From Rhodotorula mucilaginosa (lineage: Eukaryota > Basidiomycota > Microbotryomycetes > Sporidiobolales > Sporidiobolaceae), in assembly GCA_034406715.1 (NCBI GenBank), contig CP137876.1, forward strand, positions 697,892 through 761,891: 64,000 bases of DNA, given 5' to 3'. The stretch's first letter is position 1; the number at the start of each line of letters is the position of its first letter. A program made the translations under genes and the position numbers. Below are positions 9,881 to 20,027 of the stretch, piece by piece. The notes beneath the pieces are model-generated. The model saw only the letters and a list, made by a program, of their open reading frames with translations. It ran no database searches and was not told the DNA's origin.

Positions 9881-12080
9881 GAATGAGCTTTCATTGCACC
9901 TTCATGGCAAAATGCGGTTGGAAATGTCTGTCTTTCCTTCAAAAGTTTCGGGTTTGCCGCTTGTCGGCCTTGTCCCACTCATTGCCAGTCAACCGCCGGC
10001 GCGACTGCCCTCACCAGGGTTGGCATCGAACCCCACAAGCCAGAGTACACTGGCAGGCATTACTTCTGTCTGTCACCATGGCCAAACCACGCTCGTGGCA
10101 AAGACGACAGATCCCTCCTTTCCAACCCCAAATCCAACTTCCGAACACAACTCATGACCAGACAAGCCTTGAACCAAGACAATGGCCTTGTCAAGCAATG
10201 ACCCGACCATGTCCAACTACCTGAAGCAGGTTTTCAGGCTCGAACGGATTGGGAACACGACACATTACACGATGTGGGCCATCCGGAGGGAAAAGGGCCT
10301 CGACACTGCCAGGGTGCTCGACCCCGTCACCTCATCCTCGAAAAAGAAGCGGAACCCTTCAAAGGCGACAATGATGCCTATGCAGGCTGGAAACTGCAAA
10401 ACATGCCTACTTTGGCGTGTATCAGCAAGGTTTGTCCTCCAAGGTATTCCTGGAAGGTTGGTGTTGAATCAACCGACCTCACTCTGGCGAGCGCAGCGAG
10501 TAGCGGGACCTTGGCGTGTGTTGCAACTGGGTCTACTCGTCGGCTCGTGCGTAAGCAAGAGCTACAAAGAGAGTGCTTGCCTGACTGGTGCGCCTTTACT
10601 GACGCCGTTGACAAATCCAGGCAATATGTACGACCTGCACGAGGTCATCAACAAAATCCGGACCAAGCTCTCCAAGATGGACAAAACCAGGGGCAACAAT
10701 GTGGACAAGTCTGGTCTATATCGAAGCAGGCCGGAAGCACAATGTCTCTGGCGGCAAGCGCTGACAGCGTATGCAGCAGTCAAGGCCCACTTGCCCAACC
10801 TGCTACTTGAAGAGCCCTGTTCTCACGTATGGGCAAAGACACCTACTTCCAGAACCTTTGAGGCACATGCCAATGAGTGCCACTTCCTTGGAATTGCCAA
10901 GGACAAGAAGGTGTTCAAGTTCCAGCCACTTACTGCCTTACATTTGCAACATTAAGTTCTGATCGAGTTCTCTCAGAAAACTCTTGGAACCGTACTGAAG
11001 GTCAGTCTGATCCAGTACAACTGGGCCAATGATGACAACAACAAAGAAGAAGCAGAGGAGGAAGTGGAAGACCAGGGAGGCACCCCCTCAGGGGGAGCAA
11101 GAAGCAAGGAAGAAAAAGGAAGAAAGAGCCTAGGAGGAATTGCCTGCCGCAGGAGACGATGAGTCAGAGCGCGCCCTGTGTGAGAGGTTGGGGGCGTCGG
11201 AGGGAACAGAACGTATCCCAAAGCCAAAGAAGCAGTTCAATGCCAGAGTTGTCCAGATTGACACTCTCCTTGCACTGCATGCCAGGTCAGAACGAGTCAC
11301 TACCCTCGTTGACAAAAGGCTTGACAACCTACTTCTCCTTGTCTCCCCTTGACTGCGCTTGATCTCAAGGTTTGTCAACCGCTGACAGTTCCTTCCAGCT
11401 TCAAGTAATGACTCTGGTCTGGTCGGAAGAATGGCTGGCGGCATGCTCAGGGGAGATCGCCAGGCTGGAGCAGCAGGACACTTGGACGCTTGTGCCGGCA
11501 AAAACTAATAATAAGATCCTCACATTGCAAGGGCACTTCTTGCTTGAGACTGATCTGGAGGCAAACGTTGCCAGCCTCAAGGCGCAATTCGTTGTCTGAG
11601 GCGTGAAGACTGCCTTGGCTTGAGGAGTCCAGTCTGCACTCGGTGCGCCGCTTGCGCCACTTCCCGTCGCCTTCCTCGCTTAAGGTTGCATTGCCCAAAA
11701 GACGCTCTATGCAACTATGATTGATTTTTGCAAGGGCTATCTTGCTGCTCCCACCTTGTCCATCGGGCTCAGCCAGTTTTGATGCGACAGCCTCCCGCAT
11801 TCAAAGACAAGGACACTTCTGACGCCGTTCCCTTGCTCAAGAAGGCCTTGTATGGCCTCCTGCAAATTGGGTTGCGACCTTTTCCTGCACATCAAGTCTT
11901 TTCTTGAAGAGCTCTCAACACCACCGTCAATCCAGATGTCACGCTCTACCACAGCATTGTTCAGGGGCAACCACTTCTGCTCTGCTCCTTGGTTACGTTG
12001 ATGAAGACCAAGGATACCATTCAAGGTGAGGGAGGCAAGGACAGGCCCCCACTCAGTGTAGCTTGGACCTCTTTCCATGT
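9880..12080 (+). mobile_element. Decayed Ty1/copia retrotransposon (gag to RT pieces)
   Basis: Pieces of copia proteins follow in the expected order but in shifting frames. A gag-like segment lies at about 10210-10440 (LERIGNTTHYTMW, then YAGWKLQNMP). The post-integrase segment at 10850-10940 reads ECHFLGIAKDKKVFKFQPLT. The start of reverse transcriptase at 11420-11600 reads WLAACSGEIARLEQQDTWTL. A KALYGL motif occurs at about 11840. Stops and frameshifts break every block, and an LTR has inserted into the gag part (10451-10613). It is a different and older lineage than the element at 13.3-18 kb, judging by lower GC and divergence. No own LTRs were identified. Confidence 0.7.
10451..10613 (+). 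mobile_element. Solo LTR, copy 1, inside decayed copia gag
   Basis: The block starts TGGAAGGTTGGTGTTGAA and ends GTTGACA. It is homologous, in opposite orientation, to 20771-21021, and the homology begins at the TG. Its flanks are ATTCC and AATCC, a decayed 5-bp target duplication. TG...CA ends plus a 5-bp duplication fit an LTR left by recombination. The copy is shorter than its partner (163 against 251 bp), lacking part of the 3' half. Confidence 0.65.
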
Positions 12081-12118
12081 CTTTCCTTTCCTTTGAATGA
12101 GTCTTTGCTAGGTTGAGT

Positions 12119-12152
12119 GACTTAAAACTTGGATGCTATCCTATCCTATCCA
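12119..12152 (+). repeat. LINE-type tail with (TATCC)n
   Basis: The sequence GACTTAAAACTTGGATGC runs into CTATCC pentamers. The same block recurs on the minus strand at 12641-12690 and 19684-19725. Its last unique bases resemble the (TATC)n-tailed LINE end described at 12453-12506, so it is probably a sister family with a pentamer tail. Confidence 0.55.
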
Positions 12153-12199
12153 TTCCTTGCCTGGATATTGTCTTTTCAGGTGAGAGTGAATTCCTGGAG

Positions 12200-12506
12200 A
12201 GCAAGAGAAAGGGAGAGAGGTGCGTGACAAAGGCAACACTCCGCTCCCACGCCAACTCGGGCCGCTTTGACTCACTCTATTGCCCGCCCACGGAGGATCT
12301 GCCGCCTGGAGATTCTGATTTGATTTGATGTAATCCCTTCCTCTCTTCCCCCCCTTGCACCATACCCACTCTCCTCTACTGTCTGCTTTCTCCCTTGCGC
12401 CTCTATATCCCCGCTGTCTATCTATCCCTCCTCTAGCACCCTTTGTCAACATGGGCTATTATAGCTTGACATAACTTGAAACAAGAATCATCTATCTATC
12501 TATCAC
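12200..12506 (+). mobile_element. 5'-truncated LINE 3' end with (TATC)n tail
   Basis: The end of a LINE ORF is visible as TKATLRSHANSGRFDSLY (about 12227-12280), followed by a 3'UTR. That UTR includes CATGGGCTATTATAGCTTGA and then ACTTGAAACAAG, and it closes with TATC repeats ending at 12506. The same C-terminal peptide and UTR occur in the copies at 18 kb and 20.4 kb. Confidence 0.7.
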
Positions 12507-12700
12507 TGTCGTTGATGGCTTCTGTGCCTTCTGATATGCGCATGTACATCTACTCCTCAAGCGTGCCAAGGAGGTACTACACCTTGCCAACATCTACTTG
12601 ATTGACATGGAGGCGGTGGCGAGTGGGAAGAGCGGAAATGATAGGATAGGATAGGGTAGGATAGACTCCAAGTTTAGAGTCGTAGCAGAAAGGACACGGA
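12507..12700. other. Junction sequence with a minus-strand GGATA tail
   Basis: The (GGATA)n array at 12641-12662, followed by ACTCCAAGTTTAGAGTCG, is the reverse complement of the pentamer-tailed LINE end seen at 12119. The remaining bases look like decayed transposon sequence without a clear frame. Confidence 0.45.
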
Positions 12701-13215
12701 TCAAGGTGATCTTGAACACAGGCGCAAATGTCTCACAGAAGGTGATGTTTGGCCGCTGACTTGAATCTTGTGCAACTGGGTGGACGTTGTGACTGGTGAC
12801 TTGGCCGTTCTGATCCTTTTTGCGTTGTTAGACAAAGCGGGCCCCGAGGATCTTTGTGTCAGGCGGCACCTTGCTGTAGCCGACATCAACAGGGTGGAAG
12901 ACATTGTACTTGTTTTGGAGAGACACAAACCAGTCGTGCACACCGAGGCGCCAGCGCTTGAAGTCTGTGACTTGAAACAAGAATTATCTATCTATCTTGG
13001 AGTCCGGGTCACGCATCGCTTCGCGGTGATTGAAAGGGTCAGACGTTGGAACTGAGAATTGCTCATCTGAGGGAGAGAGCTGTTCACCAACGGCCGAGTG
13101 GAGAGCTTTGACTATGGCAAATGTGGCCCCAAAGGGGTCATTACCGAGGAAGTCAAGCTCGTCACGGGACTCATCATCAGGGAGAACTGGCTCAATCGAA
13201 GGCGACAAAGCTGTA
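12700..13215 (-). mobile_element. Copia fragment (integrase C-terminal linker to RT start), minus strand
   Basis: Read on the minus strand it repeats the protein of the main copia at 15770-16130. It has EPVLPDDESRDELDFLGNDP and NHREAMRDPDS, with a KSPVTTSTQ-region counterpart of the RT entry. It is therefore a second, partial and mutated copy of the same family, inverted relative to it. A 28-bp LINE tail has inserted at 12968-12995. Differences from the main copy that I checked are mostly transitions. Confidence 0.75.
12968..12995 (+). mobile_element. 28-bp LINE 3' tail insertion with target duplication
   Basis: The inserted piece is only TGACTTGAAACAAG plus AATTATCTATCTAT. It is flanked by CTTGAAGTCTG (12957-12967) and CTTGGAGTCCG (12996-13006). 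These are an 11-bp target duplication differing by two transitions. The uninterrupted counterpart exists in the main copia near 15960, which proves the insertion. It is an extreme 5' truncation of the (TATC)n LINE. Confidence 0.75.
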
Positions 13216-13379
13216 CTGGCACACTGGAAGACACTGTCGGCAGGTAAAATGCTCTAGGAGAGTGCCACATCATCAGTCGAGATCAAAACTGAGACCGAAC
13301 GGACTCTGGCATGCAAAGACGACAAGAAGCCCAACGTCTCCAGCGCGCTTGCGGCACTTGCTCTACACGCCCAACAAGT

Positions 13380-14040
13380 CAACTCCTCTCCCTGTTGCCT
13401 TGCACCTCCACGGCTCGGACAACTACAACATTTGGACCTGCGAGCTCTTGTAGGCGTCGATGCCTGCAAGGTCATCCATCGATGGTGAACCGCGCAAGGG
13501 AGAATCGTTCGACCCTACACTTTGGGACCACCTCAACAGATTGTCATCTCGACAATCGTCATCTTGGCTGACCAGAGCGTGATCCACCATGGTGCCGGCT
13601 GCGAGCGCACGGCCACGGCATATTGGGCCGCCCTACGCAACGTCTACCACCCGAAGGATGCGCAAGGGGCCCAATGACTTCTCACTCGTTTCTGGGGACT
13701 CACGCTCCCGGCTGCCACGCGTTCGAGATGTTCTCGAAAGAGTACCGAGCCGCCCTCGCCGCCATCAAGGCCGCCGACGTCAAGCTCGAGACGGTATACT
13801 CGTCGCACCTCCTCAATGCCCTTCCGCCCGCTCTCAGCGCGTTCCAGACGAGCCTCGCCATCACCAACTCGTCGGAACTGCCCAGCACGGATCGCATACT
13901 CGATCTCGTCCGGAACGAGGTCCTCCGCCTCTTGTCGTCGTTGTCGTCCACCTCTGTCGCGCTCACCGCAAGCTCAGAGATGCCGCCGCCTTCGCCATGC
14001 CCCGCCTGCAAGGGCGCGCACTGGCTCCGTGACTGCACCA
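13380..14040 (+). pseudogene. Copia gag, frameshifted
   Basis: The N-terminal gag signature LHLHGSDNYNIWTCELL is followed by a stop at about 13451. The frame then changes, and a long helical region (FSKEYRAALAAIKAADVKLE onward) occupies frame 3 from about 13720. The nucleocapsid zinc knuckle CPACKGAHWLRDC lies near 13996-14034. The frame is then lost, and pol continues in frame 1 from the GDKFRAQRKERNFKNRLKAK stretch. Gag is thus broken at least twice. Confidence 0.75.
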
Positions 14041-16138
14041 GTCCGGAGGGGCGACAAGTTCCGCGCGCAACGCAAGGAGCGCAACTTCAAGAACCGTCTC
14101 AAGGCCAAGGCTCGACTCGCGCAAGCCGGCGAGGCCAACGCGCAACTTGCGTCCCTTCTCGACGAGGACACGGGCGTCGAAGTCTGGCTCACCATGAGTT
14201 TCAGCGCGACTCCGCGCAGCCTCAAGCCTACGATCGACAGCGGCGCCACTCACTCCATGTGCGGCGAGATCTCGCTCTTCTTCAACCTTCGCCGATGCCG
14301 TCCGTCACCCGTCGGTGGCGTCTCCGGCGCCAAGAACGGGCTCGTGGTCACCGGCGTAGGCTCGCTCCCTGTCAAGCTCGTCAGCGGCAGGATCGTGGTC
14401 ATCCACCAGGCGCTTCTCGTGCCCGGGATCGCAGCAAACCTCATCTCGTCGTCGCAACTCTACGACAACCACGGCGTCACAACAACCTTCGGACAGGGAG
14501 CCACCCTCTCGCGCAACGGCGTCGTGATCGCCACCGGCACTCGCCTCCGGAAGCACTTCTACCCACTCGACGGCGAGCTGATTGCTCCGAGCACGGCCAA
14601 AGGTGCGACCGCGCTCCTTGCCACAGGTACTGCTTCTAAACCTGAACTGACCACCTGGTACTGTCGCTTCGCGCACCTTTCCCTTAGGTCGCTGAAGTCG
14701 CTTGCCAGGTCGGAACATGTCAAGGGTTTGGAAGTAGCTACTCAAGGAAGTGGGGTGCCTCGCCCATGCAATACGTGTCATCTCTCGCACGCTTCCCGGT
14801 TGCCGTTTCCGCGGTCGGATCGTCAGACGACAGAGCTTCTCGAGCTCGTGCACACGGACGTGCTCTCGATCAACGTACCGCCGTATGGTGGTCGCCGCTA
14901 CGTCGTCACGTTTGTAGACGACCACTCTCGCATGCTCTGGGTTGAGGCTCTTGCCCGCAAGAGTGACGTCTTCGGAGCCTTCCAGCGCTTCAAGGCGGCT
15001 GCCGAGAACGAGTCGGGCAAGCACATCCAGCGCCTGCGTTCCGACAATGGCGGCGAGTACACGTCCCACGAATTCCGCGACTTCCTGGCCGAACACGGGA
15101 TCCATCACGAGATGCCACCGCCGTACTCTCCGCAGGCCAACGGCGTCGCGGAGCGGATCAACCGGACCATCGTCGAGGGCCTGATTTCACTGCTCAATCA
15201 GGCTCAAGCACCCAAAGCCCTCTGGGCAGAGGCGCTTCTCGCCTTCGTCTTTGTCAAGAACCGGTCGCCGCATGCTGCACTCGCCGGAGGCGTCCCGCTC
15301 ACCGTCTGGCGTGGCAAACCTGCACGGGTCGACATGCTTCGGGTCTGGGGCTGTCGTGCTTACCACACCGTCATCAACGGTCGTGCAAAGCTCGATGACA
15401 AGGCCGTGCCTCTCGTCTTTATCGGCTACGATGGTGACACGGCCGCCTACCGCCTCTTCGACCCGGCGTCACGCAAGACTGTGCGATCTCGCGATGCCCG
15501 TTTAGTAGAGGACGAATTCCCCTTCGCCGCCGCCACGCCGAGTACTGCGCAAAGCTTGCCGCAGCCTACGCCTGCTCCAGACGACTTGATCATCCTTGCC
15601 TCGAGTCAAGCTCCCTCCGCTGCCAACGATGCGACGCCGCAGACTCCCGCGCGTGCACCGCCGGTCGTGCCACGTCCTCCCGTACGAGCTGCTCAAGCCC
15701 GCGAGGTTGTCGTGACACCGCCGCCGCCGCCTGTTTTCCACCGCGCCAGCGCCCCTTCGCCGCCTTCGCCCGAGCCTGTTCTCCCTGACGAGGAGTCCCG
15801 TGACGAGCTCGACTTCCTCGGTAACGACCCCTTCGGGGCCACACTTGCCGAAGTCGAGGCTCTCTACTCGGCCGCCGGTGAAGACCTCTCTGCCTCGGAT
15901 GAGCAATTTTCGCTCCCGACGTCCGACCCTCGCAACCACCGCGAAGCAATGCGCGACACGGACTCCGAGCGCTGGCGCCTCGGCGAGCACGACGAGTTCA
16001 CGTCCCTCCAAAACGAGTACAACGTCTTCCACCCCGTCAACCGCAGCGAGGTGCCGCCTGATGCAAGGTTCCTCGGGGCACACTTCGTCTACCGACGCAA
16101 AAAGGACCAGAACGGCCAAGTCACCGGCCACAAGGTCC

Positions 16139-16230
16139 TTTCCTCGCTCCCTCACTTTGTGTAGCATCCTCGGTCTACATGGGCTTAATAGCTCGACATG
16201 ACTTGAAACAAGACTTATCTATCTATCTAT
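16139..16230 (+). mobile_element. 92-bp truncated LINE insertion in copia RT with perfect target duplication
   Basis: CACAAGGTCC occurs at 16129-16138 and again at 16231-16240. Between them lie 92 bp of LINE 3'UTR ending in TATC units. Removing the insert plus one duplicate restores the copia reading [15 protein letters not shown]. Insert plus duplication is 102 bp, a multiple of three, so the frame is kept but a TAG stop is introduced. Confidence 0.9.
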
Positions 16231-16572
16231 CACAAGGTCCGCCTCGTCGCACAAGGATTCACCCAGCGGCCAAATGTCAACTTCCGCGAGATGTTCGCGC
16301 CCGTGGTCAAGTTCACCTCGATCCGTGTCCTCCTTGCTCTTGCCGCCCGCCACCGCCTTCATGTCCATCAGGCCAATGTTGACAAGGCGTACCTCCACGG
16401 GGCACTTGCGGAGGAGCTGTACATGCGCGTGCCGGAAGGCATCAATGGCAGCGATTACGCCGGCAAGGTCCTCAAACTCAATTGCGCGCTGTATGGCCTC
16501 AAGCAGGCCGGCCGTGTCTGGAATCACCGGATCCATGCAACCCTGGAAGGACTTGGCTACCAGCGCACCAAG

Positions 16573-16736
16573 TCGGATAGATAGATAATTCTTGTTTCAA
16601 GTCATATCGAGCTATAGGAGCCCATGTAGACCGCGGATACTACAAAGTAAGGGAAGCGAGGAGAGGCCCGAAGAAAAAACCTCCTCAATGAGGCAGGAAA
16701 ATCAGGTAGGAAAGAGTGGGGGGGTATAGTGTGGTG
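16573..16736 (-). mobile_element. Truncated LINE insertion in copia RT, minus orientation
   Basis: A GATAGATAGATA array, then ATTCTTGTTTCAAGTC and the reverse complement of the LINE 3'UTR, interrupt the RT between KSD and CIYVRSEGGGTR. The UTR includes the AAAAAACCTCCTCAATGAGG block. The copy is longer than the neighbouring 92-bp one. I could not make out a clean target duplication, so the right border is approximate. It shifts the pol frame. Confidence 0.8.
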
Positions 16737-17766
16737 CGCCTGCATCTACGTCCGCAGCGAGGGGGGGGCACACGCGCTACATTGCCCTCTACGTTGACAA
16801 CCTCCTCTTCGTCTCGCCTGACCTCGACAAGATCCAACGGATCAAGGACGGCCTCAAACGCGAGTACGGCATCAAGGATCTCGGCGAAGCCAAGTTCATC
16901 TTGGGCATCCAGGTGCATCGCCGGTCGAATGGCGGAATCTTCCTCTCCCAGCGTGCGTACCTCGAGGACGTTCTACTCCGCCTTGGCTACGCCGACGGTC
17001 GAACCGCCCCGACACCAATGCAGCCGAACTTGCAGCTCGCCGTCGCTCCGGAGGACCACCGGCCCACCCCTGCCTTCCGCTCCCGCTACCTTCAAGCCGT
17101 CGGTTCCCTCATGTACGCCATGCTTGGGACTCGCCCCGACCTTTGCTACGCCGTGGGCGTTCTGGGCCGCCACGCCGCGCGGCCAGACAACTCGCATTGG
17201 GCTGCCGTCATTCGCGTCCTGGCGTACATCAAGGGAACGCTCGACTTTGGGCTCGAGTTCCAGCCTGACGACTCACCACTTGCCGGCTTTGAGGCGTACT
17301 CAGACTCGGACTGGGGTGCGTGCCCCTCGACCTCGCGCTCGACCATGGGGTACACCTTTGTCCTTGCATCGGGCGCCGTTTCCTGGTCGTCCAAGCTTCA
17401 GCCGCGCGTTACCGCCTCTTCGACGGAGGCAGAGTACCTCGGTCTTTCGCACGCCTCGAAGGAGGCGATCCACCTGTCGCAGCTCTTGTCTGAGCTCGCG
17501 CAACGCTCCGGCAGACCGATCGAGCTCTTTTGTGACAACCAAGGTGCCAACGCTCTCTCGCGCGACCCGCAGTTTCACAACTGCACTCGCCACCTTCGCC
17601 TGACGGAGCACTTCGTCCGCAAGCAGGTGCAGCAGGGCGACATCACGGTCACGTACATCCCGACTGCGCGTATGGTTGCCGACGTCATGACCAAGTCTAT
17701 CCCGCTCCCGGCCTTCATCCAGCACCGCGTCGCCTTGGGCATCCGACCGTTTCGAGCGAGGGGGGG

Positions 17767-17965
17767 TGTTGCTGCAGACGCTCTCTCCCCCGGATGAGAA
17801 TCCTCTCAAGTCCTTGGGCGCCTCTGAAACCTCCCCTGAGTCAGTTGTCATGAGACGCGCACTCGCTCCTCTCCCTCTCTTGCTCTCCAGCAGTTCACTC
17901 TCACTGCCTGGAGAGCAGGTGTGTAGCCTCCCTCGTACACTCTTCTCTCTATACTGTCATACTCA
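17767..17965 (+). mobile_element. Probable 3' LTR of the copia element
   Basis: It starts TGTTGCTG directly after the polypurine tract and overlaps the last codons of pol, as in some copia elements. The proposed end CATACTCA is chosen because it gives a CA terminus. No second copy was found for comparison, so length and end are tentative. Confidence 0.45.
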
Positions 17966-17997
17966 CTAGCAGTTCACTCTCACTGCCTGGAGAGCAG
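17889..17997. repeat. 30-bp direct repeat, two copies 49 bp apart
   Basis: Identical 30-bp blocks lie at 17889-17918 and 17968-17997 (start AGCAGTTCACTC, end GGAGAGCAG). The first is within the proposed LTR, and the second abuts the LINE at 17998. The block also contains its own short inverted match, CTCTCCAG at its left edge against CTGGAGAG. The pair may mark a local tandem duplication made when the LINE junction formed. Confidence 0.7.
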
Positions 17998-18960
17998 CCT
18001 TGAACAAGAACCTGCTCTTTGAGTCAGGAAAATCAGGTAGGAACAAGAGGGGTAGGGGTATATCTTGGGGATAGAAAAGGATGAGTTATGGTGTAGAGCG
18101 AGTCGAAACGCCCCGAGTTGGCGAGGAACCGGAGGGTAGCCTTGGTGGCAGCGGGGTCGCTGAGTAGGAAGGAGATGGACGGAATGGTCGACTTGCGGAG
18201 CTCGGAGAGAAGGGCGGCGTGAGGGGCGGCATAAAGTGGGCAGAGGAGGAGAAAGTGTTCGCGGGACTCAACTTCGCCGCATCCGCACAGTTCCTTGTCC
18301 GGGTCGAAGTGAGCGCAGTAGGCGCCGATGTCGCATACGTCTGTGCGCAATTGGGACAGCAGAGTCAATTTGCGCCGAGTGAGCGGAGCGTGGAAGCGAG
18401 CCAAGGAACGGCCGGGTGGGGATTTGGAGATTGCGCGGAGACCGGCGCCAGTCATCGCGTTCGACCAATCCTTGGCCCACTGTTGGTGGAGAGCGGCCTT
18501 GTAGCTAGCCCATATAGCGGAGATGCTTATGGGGGGCTCCCAGCCGCCGCCGACTTGTCCATTGCTGAGATCACAATCTTCCGTTGAAGGCGCTCGGGCA
18601 GCGACTTTTCGAGTCGTCATTGCCGATTTGCCTCTCCTGGCTCCTCCGTCGTACTGTACTTGCTGTTGCCTCCATCGCTGGACGGCGACTTGCTAGCAGC
18701 CTTAGGGTCAAAGCCGATGACCCTGTGGCCTCGCTTTGCCCTCGCGCGCTTCTCGCGAGCGGCGGTTGACCTCGCAAGCGCACGGCTTGCCTCCTCAACC
18801 GCCGTCTTCGCCAGCTCGTCGGCTTCTTCGTTGCCGTCGATGCCGACATGACCGGGGACCCAATGTACGACCACGCAAACCAGCGGGTGAGTTTTCTCCA
18901 TTGATGCGAGCGTGTTGCGGATGGCGAGGCGGATTGTTTGGCCGGGGGAGGAACAAACCA
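17998..18960 (-). mobile_element. 5'-truncated LINE with RNase H and C-terminal zinc motif, minus strand
   Basis: Reading right to left, an RNase H-like domain is seen near 18840-18960 (VHWVPGHVGIDGNEEADELA). A linker follows, then the conserved LINE C-terminus LLSQLRTDVCDIGAYCAHFD, a Cys-His motif (CGCGEVESREHFLLLCPLYA) and TKATLRFLANSGRFDSLY near 18090-18140. The reverse transcriptase part is absent (5' truncation at about 18960). The 3' end also lacks the last ~80 bp and the TATC tail seen in other copies. A RNase H downstream of RT is known in I/Tad-like LINEs; assignment to a clade is inference. Confidence 0.8.
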
Positions 18961-19450
18961 GGGTTAAGGGTGGGTATAAGAGAGGACAAGAAGAGAGAGA
19001 GAGATGAACTAAAATCATACAGTTAGGACTCAAAGCGACGGATCTCCTGAGGGCAGGGAGCAGAGCAAGTCAAAACGGCCAGATAGGATAGGAAAGCGGA
19101 GTGTTGCTTTGTCCCACACAGGTCGCTGAGGAGGTAAGCAAGCTGGGGAGATTCGAGTTCGAGGGTGGAAAGGAGGGTGGAGCAATGAGAAGTGTAGAGT
19201 GGGCAGTGATAGAAGACGTGCTTGCATTGGTCCCGGCGACGGAGTGTCGCCACAGGCGCACATCAGTTGCTCAGGTTTGGATTGTGCCTTGTACCTGCCA
19301 AGTTTGCAGGCACCAGTGCATAGTTGGGCGAGAAGGGTGGATTGGCGGCGTGAGAGAGACAAGTGGAAGCAAGCAAAGGGATGACTGTAAGGAGAAGTGG
19401 TGATGAAGAAAAGTTGACCACTGGTGGAAGACATTGCCCAGAGGCGCACC
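18961..19450 (-). mobile_element. Older LINE C-terminal fragment, minus strand
   Basis: The peptides RRQSTLLAQLCTGACKLGRY and, in another frame, HVFYHCPLYTSHCSTLLSTL are diverged forms of the C-terminal LINE motif in the neighbour. Its 3'UTR (with TATACCCAC reverse-complemented near 18970) is interrupted at 18960 by the start of the younger LINE. The frames are broken by indels. Confidence 0.65.
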
Positions 19451-19527
19451 CGTGTAGCGAGTCAGACTGTGACACTTGAAATGTCATTGAGAAGGGATGC
19501 AAGGCAAGTGTTTGCCTTGCCAGCTGA
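19451..19527. other. Short spacer between LINE fragments
   Basis: Seventy-seven bases with no recognisable feature. The sequence contains a short palindrome-like AAGGCAAGTGTTTGCCTT at about 19501-19518. Confidence 0.3.
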
Positions 19528-19690
19528 TAGATAGATAGTAAATTGGGGTTTCAAGTCATATCGAGCTATAGAAGTCCATGTGGGCCGCGGATACTACTCA
19601 GAGTGAGGGAAGCGAGGTGAGGCCCGAATAAAAAACCTCCTCATTGAGGCAGGAAAATCAGGTTGGAAAGAATGAGGGGTATATGTGAGA
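19528..19690 (-). mobile_element. LINE 3'UTR with GATA tail, minus strand
   Basis: The GATAGATAGATAG array at 19528-19540 is followed by GGTTTCAAGTCATATCGAGC and by the ACCTCCTCATTGAGGC block. The order is the same as in the copy at 16573-16736. It stops near GGGGTATATGTGAGAGG, where a GGATA tail of a second insertion begins. Confidence 0.7.
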
Positions 19691-19982
19691 GGATAGGATA
19701 AATTCCAGGTTTAAAGTTGTTTGAGCCTAGACAAGACTCATGTCGTGAGAGGGTGAGGGACACTTGCGGACTGGCACAAGTCAAGCTTGGCCTTGAGGAG
19801 ATTCTCAAAGTTAAGTTCCTTGCGCTGCACATGCAACTTGTTGTCCTCTGGACTAGTGCAGTCACAGAGCCAGTGTGCGCCCTTGCAGGCGGGGCAGGGC
19901 AAAGGCAGTGGCAGCTCTGAGCTTGCAGGGCAGGGGGGGAAGAAGCCACGACCTGCCCGCCTCTGTGCCACTCCGCGTGCCA
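19691..19982 (-). mobile_element. Copia gag fragment (zinc knuckle), minus strand
   Basis: The minus strand reads CPACKGAHWLCDCTSPED followed by QRKELNFENLLKAKLDL. This is the same nucleocapsid segment as at 13996-14120 in the main copia, with one knuckle residue changed. It is a small, mutated piece of the same family. Confidence 0.7.
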
Positions 19983-20027
19983 AGATCTATCTATCTATTT
20001 ACTTGACGTGCAACTCTCCTTTCCACC

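Larger units (their letters stand above)
14040..17797 (+). pseudogene. Copia pol (PR-IN-RT-RNase H), split by two LINE insertions
   Basis: The protease active site is DSGATHSMC (~14237). The GAG-pre-integrase segment begins WYCRFAHLSLRSLKSLA. The integrase catalytic residues lie in VHTDV, RSDNGGEY and GVAERINR. RT has VDKAYLHG and, at 16790, YVDN, where copia normally has YVDD. RNase H has YSDSDWGACPSTSRSTMG, SSTEAEYLGLSHASKEA and FCDNQGANAL, and ends in LSPG. The insertion at 16139-16230 adds a stop in frame, and the one at 16573-16736 shifts the frame from 1 to 2. With YVDN and these breaks the enzyme cannot be functional. Confidence 0.88.
13300..17965 (+). mobile_element. Ty1/copia retrotransposon, near full-length but inactivated
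   Basis: Gag, protease, integrase, reverse transcriptase and RNase H follow in copia order. The gag part (13300-14040) is frameshifted, and pol is open from 14040 apart from two LINE insertions. A purine tract of G residues sits at 17758-17766. Immediately after it TGTTGCTGCAGACG starts the probable 3' LTR, which would end near CATACTCA at 17965. I did not find a matching 5' LTR, so the 5' end is probably lost at the junction with the inverted fragment before 13300. Its GC content matches the host genes, unlike the decayed copia upstream, so it is younger. Confidence 0.85.

Noticed and set aside
12600-12670. GATAGGATAGG arrays considered as interstitial telomere repeats
   Set aside because: The unit is GGATA, not TTAGGG, and the flanks match LINE 3' ends.
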